The translations under genes and the position numbers were made by a program. The notes under the pieces are model-generated. The model was given only the letters and a program-made list of their open reading frames with translations. It did not search any database and was not told the DNA's origin. Below are positions 25,660 through 35,351 of a DNA stretch of 64,000 nucleotides, piece after piece. The number at the start of each line of letters is the position of its first letter. Within the stretch, counting starts at the first letter, position 1. Origin of the DNA: Vallitalea pronyensis (lineage in GTDB: Bacteria > Bacillota > Clostridia > Lachnospirales > Vallitaleaceae); NCBI RefSeq assembly GCF_018141445.1, contig NZ_CP058649.1, positions 2,995,001 through 3,059,000 of the forward strand. The letters run 5' to 3'.

Positions 25660-25821
25660 GTGAGATGATTACTCATCTTACATTTTGCTTATATTTGATG
25701 ATTTTCGCTTATGCATCTGATTTAGACGTAAGTCTTATATGAAAGGTGTGGTTAGGGTGAAAGGCAATTTATAAGCTTCATACGATAAAGACTAGTAGTC
25801 GTCAGACTACTAGTCTTTTGA
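25660..25821 (+). ncRNA. Candidate small RNA ending in a strong orphan terminator
   Basis: The 657-nt gap between rubrerythrin and deoB holds no ORF with a ribosome binding site, yet contains GTGAGATGA/TCATCTTAC (25660-25681), a small AGAC/GTCT hairpin near 25727, and a 14-bp perfect hairpin (25787-25800 with 25805-25818) followed by TTT. No plus-strand gene precedes this terminator, so a non-coding transcript is the simplest explanation. I found no good promoter boxes. Confidence 0.35.
25787..25819 (+). terminator. Strong orphan terminator upstream of deoB
   Basis: AAAGACTAGTAGTC and GACTACTAGTCTTT form a perfect 14-bp stem with a GTCA loop, followed by T residues. Confidence 0.75.
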
Positions 25822-26141
25822 CGTTATGATAAATGGAGATATAAACGTATGAAACTTTATGATTATGATAAATTAATCTATAGGTTTATAAAAAAATTTG
25901 ATATAATAAAGATGGATATAGATGGATAAAGTTTCATCATGTCAATTCATGTAATCGTACAGGGGGACACATGTCGTATACATCTATGGAAAAAACTTGT
26001 ATGATTAATGATACATGTTAATTTGGCATCAAATAACGATGCATATAATACATACTCAACTATGATATGAGGCGCTTAATAAGAACAGGCTTCTATTATG
26101 TTCAATAGGTATGGCGTTATAGAATAAAGGAGGATTATCAT

Positions 26142-27311
26142 ATGATCAATAGAGTAATATGGATTATATTAGACAGCGTAGGCATGGGAGAATTACCTGA
26201 CGCAGCAAAATTTGGTGATGTAGGAAGTCATACCATAGGAAATATTGCTAAAGAATATGGGCTAGATATACCTAACATGCGCAAACTAGGTTTAGCCAAT
26301 ATAGAAGGCATGATTAATCTTGAACAAGTAAAACAACCAAAGGGTGTTTATGGTAGGGTTGCTGAACTGTCTAATGGAAAAGACACCACAATAGGCCACT
26401 GGGAAATGGTAGGCATTTATTCACCAGTAGCATTTCCAACATATCCAGATGGATTTCCATCAGAAATAACAGATCAGTTTGAAGCATTTGTAGGTAAGAA
26501 AATATTAGCGAACAAGCCAGCATCTGGTACAGCTATAATCGAAGAACTTGGCAAAGAACATATGGAAACAGGACGCCCCATTGTCTATACGTCAGCAGAT
26601 AGTGTATTCCAAATTGCAGCACATGAGGATATTATATCCATTGAAAAGTTATATGAAATGTGTCGTCAAGCTAGGGATATGTTAACAGGAGAGCATGCTG
26701 TTGCACGGGTTATTGCACGTCCTTTTAAAGGTGAACCAGGTTCCTTTTATCGGACAGCAAATAGAAGAGATTTTTCTTTAACGCCACCAGAAGCGACAGT
26801 ACTGGATAACATGAAAGCACATGGTCTAGATGTAATCGGTGTCGGTAAAATAGAAGATATTTTCTCAGGAAAAGGTATTACAGAAGCTATTCATACGAAG
26901 GATAATATGGATGGGGTAGATGGCACAATTGCTTATATGAAGAAAGATAACAAAGGATTAATTTTTACCAACCTAGTGGAATTTGATTCTAAATGGGGAC
27001 ATCGAAATGATGTGGAAGGTTATGCAAAGGGGCTTGAAGCATTTGATGCAAGATTACCTGAAATCATTGAAAACATGAAGGATACGGATATTCTCATCAT
27101 TAATGCGGACCATGGTTGCGATCCAACGATGCCAGGGTCCGATCATTCAAGGGAATACGTACCATTATTAGCTTATGGTAAACCACTAAAAGAAAACGTA
27201 GACCTTAAGACAAGAAAAACATTTGCAGATATCGGTCAAACAATCAGCGACATATTTAATCTTGAAGCACTCAAAATAGGTGAGAGTTTCTTAAAAGAAA
27301 TGAAGAAATAA
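26142..27311 (+). CDS. deoB: Phosphopentomutase
   Basis: The 389-residue enzyme interconverts ribose or deoxyribose 1-phosphate and 5-phosphate in nucleoside salvage and catabolism. Alkaline-phosphatase-superfamily motifs are present: WIILDSVGMGELPDA at the N-terminus, KDTTIGHWEM with the phosphorylated Thr, and the metal-binding NADHGCDPTMPGSDHSREYVP near residue 320. Length is typical. AAAGGAGG precedes the ATG. It is followed 32 nt later by a pyrimidine-nucleoside phosphorylase, whose product it uses. Confidence 0.97.
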   Translation: MINRVIWIILDSVGMGELPDAAKFGDVGSHTIGNIAKEYGLDIPNMRKLGLANIEGMINLEQVKQPKGVYGRVAELSNGKDTTIGHWEMVGIYSPVAFPTYPDGFPSEITDQFEAFVGKKILANKPASGTAIIEELGKEHMETGRPIVYTSADSVFQIAAHEDIISIEKLYEMCRQARDMLTGEHAVARVIARPFKGEPGSFYRTANRRDFSLTPPEATVLDNMKAHGLDVIGVGKIEDIFSGKGITEAIHTKDNMDGVDGTIAYMKKDNKGLIFTNLVEFDSKWGHRNDVEGYAKGLEAFDARLPEIIENMKDTDILIINADHGCDPTMPGSDHSREYVPLLAYGKPLKENVDLKTRKTFADIGQTISDIFNLEALKIGESFLKEMKK

Positions 27312-27343
27312 TAGGATGAAGTCATAGAAGGGATGTATGTAGA

Positions 27344-28657
27344 ATGAGGATGTACGACATTATTGAACATAAGAAGTTAGGTGAAGTGCTGTCAGAAGAA
27401 GAGATTAATTATTTTGTTGAGCACTATACAGATGGTAAAATACCTGATTATCAAGTGGCGGCATTACTAATGGCTATTTATTTCCAAGGTATGAACGATA
27501 AAGAAACACTAGCGTTGACCATGGCAATGGCTAAAAGTGGTGATATGCTTGACCTGTCTGAGATAAAAGGTACGAAAGTAGATAAACATAGTACAGGTGG
27601 TGTAGGGGATAAGACAACACTCATTATTGCTCCCATGGTTGCAGCCCTTGATATCCCAGTAGCGAAAATGTCAGGACGAGGTCTTGGCCATACAGGTGGC
27701 ACCATTGACAAATTGGAAGCATTTGATGGATTTGATACGAAGGTTGAAGAACAGACATTTATAGATAATGTAAATAATCTAAAGATTGCTATTGCTGGGC
27801 AAACGGCTAATCTAGCTCCAGCAGATAAAAAATTATATGCCCTTCGAGATGTAACAGCTACCGTTGATAACATGTCCCTAATTGCCAGTAGTATTATGAG
27901 TAAAAAAATTGCTTCTGGTGCAAATGCCATTGTATTAGATGTTAAAACAGGCAGTGGTGCTTTTATGAAAAAAGAAAAGGATGCTGTAAAATTAGCTGAG
28001 GAAATGGTTGCTATTGGAACAGGTCTTGGTCGTGATACCATAGCCATAATTTCTGACATGGATCAACCCCTTGGCAGGGCTGTTGGTAATAGCTTGGAAG
28101 TGATCGAAGCCATTGAAACATTAAAAGGAAATGGCCCAGAGGATCTGGTGGAACTTTGCTTAACTCTAGGCAGTTATATGGTTAAAGCATCAGGCCGTAC
28201 TGAAACAGCTGAAGAGGGCAGACGCCTATTGGAAGAAACCATAAGCACAGGTACCGCACTTGAAAAGTTAAGAATCCTTGTTGAAGCCCAAGGTGGTAAT
28301 AAAGATTTTGTAGATCAGACAGATTTATTTAAAAAAGCAAATTTCGTTGAAGCCATTAAAGCGCCCAAGTCAGGTTATGTATCTCATATTGAAGCCGATG
28401 AAATAGGTGTTGCAACATTAATTCTTGGTGGGGGACGGGAGACAAAAGAGAGTATTATTGACCTAAGTGTTGGGTTTGTGTTGGATAAAAAGCGTGGTGA
28501 TAAAGTAGAAGAAGGGGATACCCTTGCTTACATGCATGGTAACGATAAAGAGAAAATGCAAGTGGCAAAAGAACGTGTGTTAGCAGCCTATGATATTTCA
28601 GATAAGAAGCCAGAAGCCTCCTCTTTTATTAAGAAAATTATTACCAAAGATCAATAA
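27344..28657 (+). CDS. pdp: Pyrimidine-nucleoside phosphorylase
   Basis: The 437-residue enzyme cleaves uridine, deoxyuridine or thymidine with phosphate to the base and (deoxy)ribose 1-phosphate. The signature [16 protein letters not shown] (near residue 110) and [12 protein letters not shown] are diagnostic of the thymidine/pyrimidine phosphorylase family. It is closer to Pdp than to DeoA by its MRMYDII start and length, but the two cannot be fully separated here. It follows deoB, which converts its sugar product, in one operon. Confidence 0.93.
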   Translation: MRMYDIIEHKKLGEVLSEEEINYFVEHYTDGKIPDYQVAALLMAIYFQGMNDKETLALTMAMAKSGDMLDLSEIKGTKVDKHSTGGVGDKTTLIIAPMVAALDIPVAKMSGRGLGHTGGTIDKLEAFDGFDTKVEEQTFIDNVNNLKIAIAGQTANLAPADKKLYALRDVTATVDNMSLIASSIMSKKIASGANAIVLDVKTGSGAFMKKEKDAVKLAEEMVAIGTGLGRDTIAIISDMDQPLGRAVGNSLEVIEAIETLKGNGPEDLVELCLTLGSYMVKASGRTETAEEGRRLLEETISTGTALEKLRILVEAQGGNKDFVDQTDLFKKANFVEAIKAPKSGYVSHIEADEIGVATLILGGGRETKESIIDLSVGFVLDKKRGDKVEEGDTLAYMHGNDKEKMQVAKERVLAAYDISDKKPEASSFIKKIITKDQ

Positions 28658-28950
28658 AACAAATGATATAAACCATGGTTAATGTTAAAATATCCGGCTG
28701 TTTCTATCCTATATAGATGAAAGAATTACCAGAGAAATTTAAGGATAAATTTCTTCAAAAAGCTTACTCTAATAGTAAGAATTAACTTATTTTTAGTAAT
28801 TTCATGATGACAATTGAGTTTTTATCTAGTACAATATGTAAGTTGAAATGAATCTGTTACATATTGGAAAATGGATAGCTTATATGGTCCACGTTATTGC
28901 TATTGGTTATATATCTTAGGATGATTTGTCATAGAAGGAGTGAGCAGTGA
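28658..28950. other. Intergenic region with a short hairpin
   Basis: AGAAATTTA/TAAATTTCT forms a hairpin near 28730-28752 without a T run. A 24-codon frame from an ATG at 28717 runs through it but has no ribosome binding site. Nothing else is visible. Confidence 0.35.
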
Positions 28951-30141
28951 ATGAAGAAAAGGTTGTTTTGTTATGTACTGAGTCTAACCTTATTATTAAG
29001 CAATGGTCTGTACGCAACTGTTTATGCAGGTGAAGATGCCAAAACGGCTCCAACTGCCAATTTAGAACTAAAAGCTAAATCAGCATTACTGATGGAACCA
29101 ACAACAGGTAAAATAATTTATGAACTCAATGCACATGAAAAGTTACGGCCAGCAAGTATTACGAAAATCATGACGTTGTTACTTTTATATGAAGCTGTAG
29201 AAAGCGGTAAAATTAAGTGGGATGAAGATGTCTTGGTAAGCGAACATGCTTCAGGCTTTGGTGGTTCAACTGTTTTCTTAGAAACGGGTGAAATACAGCC
29301 TGTGAAGGAGCTAGCAAAAAGCATAGCCGTTGCATCAGGCAATGATGCTGCAGTAGCAATGGCAGAGCATATCGCTGGTAGTGAAGAAGCTTTTGTCCAG
29401 ATGATGAACAATAAAGCAAAAGAACTTGGTATGGAAAATACCAATTTTGTTAATGCATGTGGTCTGGATGCTGATGGTCATGTGACAAGTGCTTATGATG
29501 TAGCGCTTATGTCCAGAGAACTCATCAATAAATACCCCCAGGTATATGATTTTACTAAAATCTGGATGGATACATTGGTGCATCAGAGAAAAAATGGTGA
29601 AGAAGTCAGTGAATTGGTTAATACTAATAAACTGTTAAAATGGTACCCTGAATATGCAACTGGCTTAAAAACAGGCTCCACTAGCCTTGCAAAATTCTGT
29701 TTATCTGGAACAGCACGAAAAAATGATCTTGACCTTATTGCCGTTATCATGGCAGCACCTGACCCAAAAGCTCGTTTCCAAGAAACCATTAAGCTATTAG
29801 AATATGGCTTTGCTAACACCAAATTATACAAAGACCCAATTAAAGGTAAATCTTTAGGGAATATACCTGTTAATCGTGGTACATCGGATCAGTTAGATGG
29901 TATTGCTATGGAGGATTTTAGTTGTATTTTAGATAATAATAGCGGTATGGAAGTAACCCATGATGTTGAGCTGCTTGAAAGTATTGATGCACCCGTAAAA
30001 GCTGGAGATAAACTAGGTGAGGTTATCTATAAAGCTGGAGATGAAGTCGTGGGGCGTATTGATCTCGTTGCGGATAAAGATGTACCGAAAGCAACATTTA
30101 GGTACTATATTGGTAAACTATTAAAGATGTTCTTTCAATAA
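28951..30141 (+). CDS. dacF: D-alanyl-D-alanine carboxypeptidase, DacF type
   Basis: The 396-residue penicillin-binding protein trims the terminal D-Ala of peptidoglycan stem peptides. It has a signal peptide (about residues 1-27) and the S11 motifs Ser69-x-x-Lys72 (SITK), Ser129-Gly-Asn131 and Lys240-Thr-Gly. A C-terminal beta domain (about residues 295-370) and a final hydrophobic amphipathic helix (YIGKLLKMFF) for membrane attachment are present. DacF is forespore-expressed in Bacillus; I infer but cannot show that here. A terminator follows. Confidence 0.88.
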   Translation: MKKRLFCYVLSLTLLLSNGLYATVYAGEDAKTAPTANLELKAKSALLMEPTTGKIIYELNAHEKLRPASITKIMTLLLLYEAVESGKIKWDEDVLVSEHASGFGGSTVFLETGEIQPVKELAKSIAVASGNDAAVAMAEHIAGSEEAFVQMMNNKAKELGMENTNFVNACGLDADGHVTSAYDVALMSRELINKYPQVYDFTKIWMDTLVHQRKNGEEVSELVNTNKLLKWYPEYATGLKTGSTSLAKFCLSGTARKNDLDLIAVIMAAPDPKARFQETIKLLEYGFANTKLYKDPIKGKSLGNIPVNRGTSDQLDGIAMEDFSCILDNNSGMEVTHDVELLESIDAPVKAGDKLGEVIYKAGDEVVGRIDLVADKDVPKATFRYYIGKLLKMFFQ

Positions 30142-30170
30142 ATGAAATAGTGTTGCATGATGGATGTTAA

Positions 30171-30209
30171 AGGTGTGTTTTACATTAAGCTGTGAAACAC
30201 ACTTTTATT
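30171..30209 (+). terminator. Intrinsic terminator after dacF
   Basis: A 13-bp stem pairs 30171-30183 with 30191-30203 (AGGTGTGTTTTAC-type arm against TGTGAAACACACT) and is followed by TTTTATTAT. Confidence 0.75.
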
Positions 30210-30303
30210 ATACTATTAACTAAATGTACAATAAATGGTTTATGCATAACACTTATGGTATTTGTATGTTATAATAGATGCTATCAAATCAAGGAGGTAT
30301 TGA

Positions 30304-31428
30304 ATGATGGAGAAAAGAGTACTTGGAAAAACAGGTGTGGAAGTAAGTCTATTGGGATTTGGTGGTTTTCATCTGTGTGAGATACCTTACGGAGAAGCAG
30401 AATATCTTCTTAATCAATATCTGGACCAAGGTGGCAACTATATTGAAACTGCTCCAAGCTATGGAAATGGTGAATCAGAAATAAAAATAGGAAAAGCAGT
30501 TTCTCATAGAAGAAAAGAATACATCTTAGCTACAAAGGCCCATGATCGTGATTATGAAGGATGTAAGAAAACCATCAATCAAAGTTTAGCTAATTTACAA
30601 ACCGATTATGTGGATATTTTATTGATGCATGCTATAGACTCCACAGAAACATTGAAAAGAATATTAGCAGAGGACGGAGCAATAAAAGCAGCTGAAGAAG
30701 CAAAAAAAGAAGGAAAAGTTAAGCACATTGGACTATCCATGCATGGGCACCCAGAAAGTTTAATTACGGCACTTCATACATACCCTTTTGAAGTCGTCAT
30801 GACAACGATTAACTATTTTGATGTATGTAATTTCCCAGATATTCTTGGAAAACTTCTGCCTTTAGCCAAAGAAAAAAATGTTGGTGTCATTATAATGAAA
30901 CCCTTAGCAGATGGTTATCTTTATAAACATGTTGAACAAGCTTTTACATATGCCTTTAACCAAGATGTCTCCATTGTAGTGACAGGTATGAATACAAGGG
31001 ACATGTTAGACATTGATTTTGGTTATGCCAACAACTATAAGCAAATGACAGATGACGCTATTGAAAACCTCATGCAGAGAGCTGAAGAGTTAGGTAATTA
31101 TGTTTGTCGGCAGTGTGGAAAATGTCTGCCATGTCAAGAAAACATCAATATTCCGTATGTGTTTTTCTTAGAAGCATTATACGACCGTCAGATGGTGGAT
31201 GGTACATTTGGAAGTGCAGCAGACTATGCATTAAAAGAGCGATTGAAGCATTGGTTTGGTACCAAAGAAAAAGCCATTGAATTGTATCAGAAAATAGGGG
31301 TCAGTGCAAAAGCATGTACCCAATGTGGTGAATGTCTAAATAAATGTCCCTATCATATTGATATCATTAAGAAATTAAAAAATATAGATTATAAATTGGA
31401 TTATACGTATGGTAAAATCATGGTTTAA
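30304..31428 (+). CDS. Aldo/keto reductase with C-terminal 4Fe-4S clusters
   Basis: The 374-residue protein has an aldo/keto reductase barrel in its first 270 residues (LGFGGFHL start, YIETAPSYGNGESEIKIGKA with the catalytic Tyr region, and DILLMHAID) and a C-terminal ferredoxin-like part with CRQCGKCLPCQ and CTQCGECLNKCPYHI, enough cysteines for two iron-sulfur clusters. This fusion is common in anaerobes and may link substrate reduction to ferredoxin. The substrate is unknown. AAGGAGG precedes two in-frame ATGs at 30304 and 30307. It is a single-gene unit. Confidence 0.9.
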   Translation: MMEKRVLGKTGVEVSLLGFGGFHLCEIPYGEAEYLLNQYLDQGGNYIETAPSYGNGESEIKIGKAVSHRRKEYILATKAHDRDYEGCKKTINQSLANLQTDYVDILLMHAIDSTETLKRILAEDGAIKAAEEAKKEGKVKHIGLSMHGHPESLITALHTYPFEVVMTTINYFDVCNFPDILGKLLPLAKEKNVGVIIMKPLADGYLYKHVEQAFTYAFNQDVSIVVTGMNTRDMLDIDFGYANNYKQMTDDAIENLMQRAEELGNYVCRQCGKCLPCQENINIPYVFFLEALYDRQMVDGTFGSAADYALKERLKHWFGTKEKAIELYQKIGVSAKACTQCGECLNKCPYHIDIIKKLKNIDYKLDYTYGKIMV

Positions 31429-31480
31429 CCATTGAGTCAATTTATAAACTTAAACAATATTATAATAATTGTTTGGATAC

Positions 31481-31519
31481 ATTAAAATCATTCTTGCTTC
31501 ATGCAAGAATGATTTTAAT
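31481..31519. terminator. Bidirectional terminator with 17-bp stem
   Basis: 31481-31497 is perfectly complementary to 31503-31519 with a TTCAT loop. It lies between the convergent reductase and AraC-GH39 genes. Confidence 0.85.
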
Positions 31520-31549
31520 GTTAAACGAGCCCTTAAAAGAAATGGTTTG

Positions 31550-33793
31550 TTATTCAATATCTTCCCATATTTCCACTAATTGTATCTCATTGGATTTCAT
31601 GGAACACTCTAGATGTAATGTATCTTTTGCAGGAATACTGGCAACATGCAGTTTCATGCGTTCTTTGCTCATAAGAAAACGCATATCCTCTTGATCCATA
31701 TGTTGAGGCGCACCCATATTCATCCAATGGGTAAAGATGCATCCATTGTCTTCATTAAGAACATACGTACGTACTTTATAGTGACTATGATTTAACTTAA
31801 GCCCTGCGTAGACAATGGTGGTTAATCGGCTCATCACCTGTTGTTTGTAGGTACTGTAAGTCATGGTATTGTCTGGATCAATGAGTATATGATCCAGCTG
31901 TTGGTGGTAATAATACAACAATATATAGTAGCGATCATGATTCTTAACGGCTATATAATAATCACCTTGACTAATTACATCCCCATCAAGTTTGCTTAAG
32001 AGATAATAAACGTTATAGAAAGCTTTTTTTAAACCATTATACGTTAATAAACCATACGCCCCATGAAAAGGCTTAGTAGGGGTAGGATGATCCATAAATG
32101 GTATAATGAGTGTCGTATGACGGTGGTTGGATAGATATTGCTTAATATAATAACTACCAATAAAGCATGTGTCATTGAGTTCATTGGCTGGGTAGATAAG
32201 GTGGCAATACAACTGCAAGTGACGTAGATTCAACTGTGTCAGCAATCCTGACACGGTATTTTTACGAGTGTCATAATCCTTAGCTTCTATTTCTAAAGTC
32301 ACGAAAGACAAATGAGGAACCATCAACTGGTTGAATAGATCAGGTAACAATCCTTCATCCTGAGCATGTAAAGTAATACCCAGCTTAAGGGCAGAATGGT
32401 GTTGGGAGACTTTCTTAAGAAAGTGTATGTGTTGACCCATATCTTGAAGCGTTTCACAAACCAGTTCAAATTTCCATAGGCTAACTTTTTGGATGCCGTA
32501 CTTGTGCACACAATGTTGAATGAACTTTTCTGTTAATAAAAACCATTGCTGTATAGAACCGTACTGTTCATCATAAGCAAGGGTAAGAAAAGGGTGGGTC
32601 CCCAATGCCATAAATGTATCCAGAATCTGGTCAATATAAAACCAATGTGGTTCTTGTGAATCATAAGACATGACCATATGGGTAAATGCGTTAAAGCGAA
32701 TATAATCAATCTTTATCTCTGATACAATCTCATGAAGCTTTTGACCCATGACTATATTGAATCCCATGGGTGGAAGGTTGAGCTGAATCACCTTTTCTTT
32801 TTTTATAGGTGTTGTATCCTTTTGCAGCATATTAAGATTCAAGTAATAGACTTGGTTCAAATTACCTGATAAAAAGTCTTTGGCATGGTGTTGTATATAA
32901 TTATGAAGAATGTAACGTCCGTTATTAGAGATATAGGACACTTTCTTTTTAGGGGACAATTCGTTTAAGTATTTTTTCCGAAAAGCGCTAGGCGTATCGT
33001 TATACGTTTCTTTGAATAATTTGTTGTAGGCTTTCACACTTGAGAAGCCGTGGTCCAGAGCGATATCAATAATCATCTTATTGGAATTAAGGAGATCATT
33101 CATGGACATATTCAGGCGAAACAGGTTCAAATATTTATTAAAGCCTATACCTACTCGGTTTTTAAAAAACTTAGAAAGGTAATGGATGCTAATATATTCT
33201 TGATCAGCTATTTGACTGAGTGTCAATTTTTTATTATAATTTTTATTAATCTTTTCAATGATGGATATGAGGCGTTGTTGTGACCGGTCATTTAATTGCC
33301 GGTCATATACCATGGTTTTTTTAAAATTTCTAAGAAGCAGTTCTACCAGTGCTAAGGACTGTTTGAGTAATTTTATTTGATAGGTATTTTCTTTATTCAA
33401 CCGGTACCACATCATCATAACTAAATTTTCTTTTATGGTACTATAGGTATTAGGATCTTTACTAAGCATGGTTGAATTCATATGGAAGATAATTTCTGTA
33501 AAACCATTATAATATTTTTGATAGAAATAAGGGTCAAGTTGGAATACTAATATAACAATATTCTCTTCCATAGGTGTAATTTCGTGCATTTCATAACTGT
33601 TAATAAGAATAATGTTATCTTCATTGACCATATAACTTGTATCTCTTATTTTAACCCGAATGGCACCTTGTAAAACAAAGAGAATTTCAATTTCCTTGTG
33701 CCAGTTCATAGGATATACCCGGTTGCTTTCATGTAAGAATATACTAAAAGGTAAGTTACCGCTATGCTTGATGATTTCAAATTTTGTATTCAT
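31550..33793 (-). CDS. AraC family regulator fused to a GH39-like domain
   Basis: The 747-residue protein starts with a cupin sensing domain (NWHKEIEILFVLQGAIRV), continues with two AraC helix-turn-helix motifs (about residues 165-270, including LTLSQIADQEYISIHYLSKFFKNRVG and IIDIALDHGFSSVKAYNKLFKETY), and ends with about 400 residues resembling GH39 beta-xylosidase barrels (WFYIDQILDTFMALGTHPFLTL, YGLLTYNGLKKAFYNVYYLLSKL). Two-component-free AraC-GH39 fusions occur in Clostridia; the barrel may bind the sugar effector. Catalytic glutamates were not confirmed. No carbohydrate genes are adjacent, so the target is unclear. Confidence 0.8.
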   Translation of the reverse strand: MNTKFEIIKHSGNLPFSIFLHESNRVYPMNWHKEIEILFVLQGAIRVKIRDTSYMVNEDNIILINSYEMHEITPMEENIVILVFQLDPYFYQKYYNGFTEIIFHMNSTMLSKDPNTYSTIKENLVMMMWYRLNKENTYQIKLLKQSLALVELLLRNFKKTMVYDRQLNDRSQQRLISIIEKINKNYNKKLTLSQIADQEYISIHYLSKFFKNRVGIGFNKYLNLFRLNMSMNDLLNSNKMIIDIALDHGFSSVKAYNKLFKETYNDTPSAFRKKYLNELSPKKKVSYISNNGRYILHNYIQHHAKDFLSGNLNQVYYLNLNMLQKDTTPIKKEKVIQLNLPPMGFNIVMGQKLHEIVSEIKIDYIRFNAFTHMVMSYDSQEPHWFYIDQILDTFMALGTHPFLTLAYDEQYGSIQQWFLLTEKFIQHCVHKYGIQKVSLWKFELVCETLQDMGQHIHFLKKVSQHHSALKLGITLHAQDEGLLPDLFNQLMVPHLSFVTLEIEAKDYDTRKNTVSGLLTQLNLRHLQLYCHLIYPANELNDTCFIGSYYIKQYLSNHRHTTLIIPFMDHPTPTKPFHGAYGLLTYNGLKKAFYNVYYLLSKLDGDVISQGDYYIAVKNHDRYYILLYYYHQQLDHILIDPDNTMTYSTYKQQVMSRLTTIVYAGLKLNHSHYKVRTYVLNEDNGCIFTHWMNMGAPQHMDQEDMRFLMSKERMKLHVASIPAKDTLHLECSMKSNEIQLVEIWEDIE

Positions 33794-34265
33794 ATACGAC
33801 CATCCTTGTTTTTTATTAATGAAAAGGTTGCTTGTTGGTGGCTTTTCTTAAAAGTCCAATATACCTTGATATTTTATCTGGTGCAGTTACATGTTCACGT
33901 GTCTCTTTTATAGTAGCTAATCATCATAGGGTTGTCAATGTGATGTAGAGCAAAAAAGTTACTTTGGAAGGTATAAAATTTGTCTTAGCCTATCCATTTA
34001 AATAAAGTTGACAAAAAAAGAAGCCTATTTTGCCAAAAGTAGCACCGATAAAAAATCTAAATAATGGTAAGCTTATATCGTGAATACATATAAATAATTA
34101 ATAGCTATTTATGTTAGACTAACATTTTTACACTTCATTTAATTGTTCAATATATTTATTTTTAGTTTAATAAGTTGTTGTTTTAATGAATCATTATGGC
34201 AAATTATTAAACGGTTATGTGGACTTCTATTAGTTATGTATATGAAGAAAGGACAGGTATTTCAT
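33794..34265. other. Intergenic region upstream of buk
   Basis: This 472-nt AT-rich gap separates divergent genes. A TTGACA occurs near 34008 but no -10 box lies at correct spacing. I see no structured element or small gene. Confidence 0.4.
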
Positions 34266-35339
34266 ATGGGCAATTCAAGGATATTGGTGATTAATCCAGG
34301 GTCAACATCAACAAAAATTGGGGTGTTTGATGGTGAACAACTGGTATTTGAAAAAACATTGCGTCATCAAGCAAGCAAGTTAGAAACCTTTGATACCATA
34401 CTGGATCAGTATGAATTTCGAAAAGAAGCTGTTATAGAAGCTTTAAAAGCACATCATATAGAACTTTCCAGCCTAAGAAGTATTGTAGGTAGAGGCGGAC
34501 TGCTTGGACCTGTTGAAGGCGGCACGTATAAGTTAGATGATCATATAGTTGATACATTGAAAGAATGGGCCATAAAAGGTCATGCATCCAACATCGCTGG
34601 CATTATGGCGAAAGAATTAGCTGATGAGCAAGGTATTCCTTCTTTTATTGTTGATCCGCCTTGTGTGGATGAAATGGAAGACATTGCACGAATTACAGGG
34701 CTTGAGGGCACAACACGCATGAGTTTATTTCATGCCCTTAATCAAAAAGCTGTGGCAAGAAGAGCTGCTAAGCGTCTAGGTAAGGCTTATGAAGATTGTA
34801 ATTTTATTGTTGCTCATGTTGGTGGCGGTGTATCCGTTGGTGCTCATCAAAAGGGCAGAGTGATTGATGTGAATAATGCACTTGATGGTGATGGTCCTTT
34901 TTCGCCTGAACGTGCTGGTGAAGTACCAGCAGGTGAAATTGTTCGATTATGTTTTTCTGGAAAGTACACCCAGAAACAAATTAAAAAAATGCTAATGGGT
35001 AAAGGAGGTCTTGTTAGCTACCTTGGTGTTAATGACGCACGTATTGTTGAAGATAGGATTAAACAGGGGGATAAGAAAGCAGCCCTTATCTATGATGCAA
35101 TGATCTATCAGGTAGCTAAGGCCATAGGAGCTATGTCAACGGTCTTGAAAGGTGAATATGACCAGATTATTTTTACAGGCGGCGTTGCTCATTCAGATTT
35201 ATTCACAAGACAATTAAAAGAGCGTGTAAGCTTTTTAGGTAATCTTGTTGTGTATCCTGGAGAGGATGAGTTAATGGCGTTAGCAGAAGGCGCTCTTCGC
35301 GTTCTTAATGGAGAAGAGGAAGCTAAGATCTATAAATAA
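34266..35339 (+). CDS. buk: Butyrate kinase
   Basis: The 357-residue acetokinase-family enzyme converts butyryl phosphate and ADP to butyrate and ATP. It begins RILVINPGSTSTKIGVF, the ASKHA phosphate-1 motif, and contains GRGGLLGPVEGGTY, HVGGGVSVGAH and the FTGGVAHS adenosine motif. The frame is open back to 34143, but homology begins at the ATG at 34266; its AAAGGA ribosome binding site is about 12 nt away, rather far. ptb starts 12 nt downstream. The pair is in the order buk-ptb, opposite to the ptb-buk order of Clostridium acetobutylicum. Confidence 0.93.
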   Translation: MGNSRILVINPGSTSTKIGVFDGEQLVFEKTLRHQASKLETFDTILDQYEFRKEAVIEALKAHHIELSSLRSIVGRGGLLGPVEGGTYKLDDHIVDTLKEWAIKGHASNIAGIMAKELADEQGIPSFIVDPPCVDEMEDIARITGLEGTTRMSLFHALNQKAVARRAAKRLGKAYEDCNFIVAHVGGGVSVGAHQKGRVIDVNNALDGDGPFSPERAGEVPAGEIVRLCFSGKYTQKQIKKMLMGKGGLVSYLGVNDARIVEDRIKQGDKKAALIYDAMIYQVAKAIGAMSTVLKGEYDQIIFTGGVAHSDLFTRQLKERVSFLGNLVVYPGEDELMALAEGALRVLNGEEEAKIYK

Positions 35340-35351
35340 GGAGAATCGATA

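Noticed and set aside
27478..28059. 193-codon open frame on the minus strand
   Set aside because: It lies wholly inside pdp in an antisense frame, with low-complexity Ala/Ser/Val composition, no ribosome binding site and no family pattern.
28717..28791. 24-codon frame as a small peptide gene
   Set aside because: No ribosome binding site or promoter, and it runs through a hairpin; kept only as a remark.
34008..34040. TTGACA as the buk promoter
   Set aside because: No -10 box is found 16-18 nt downstream.
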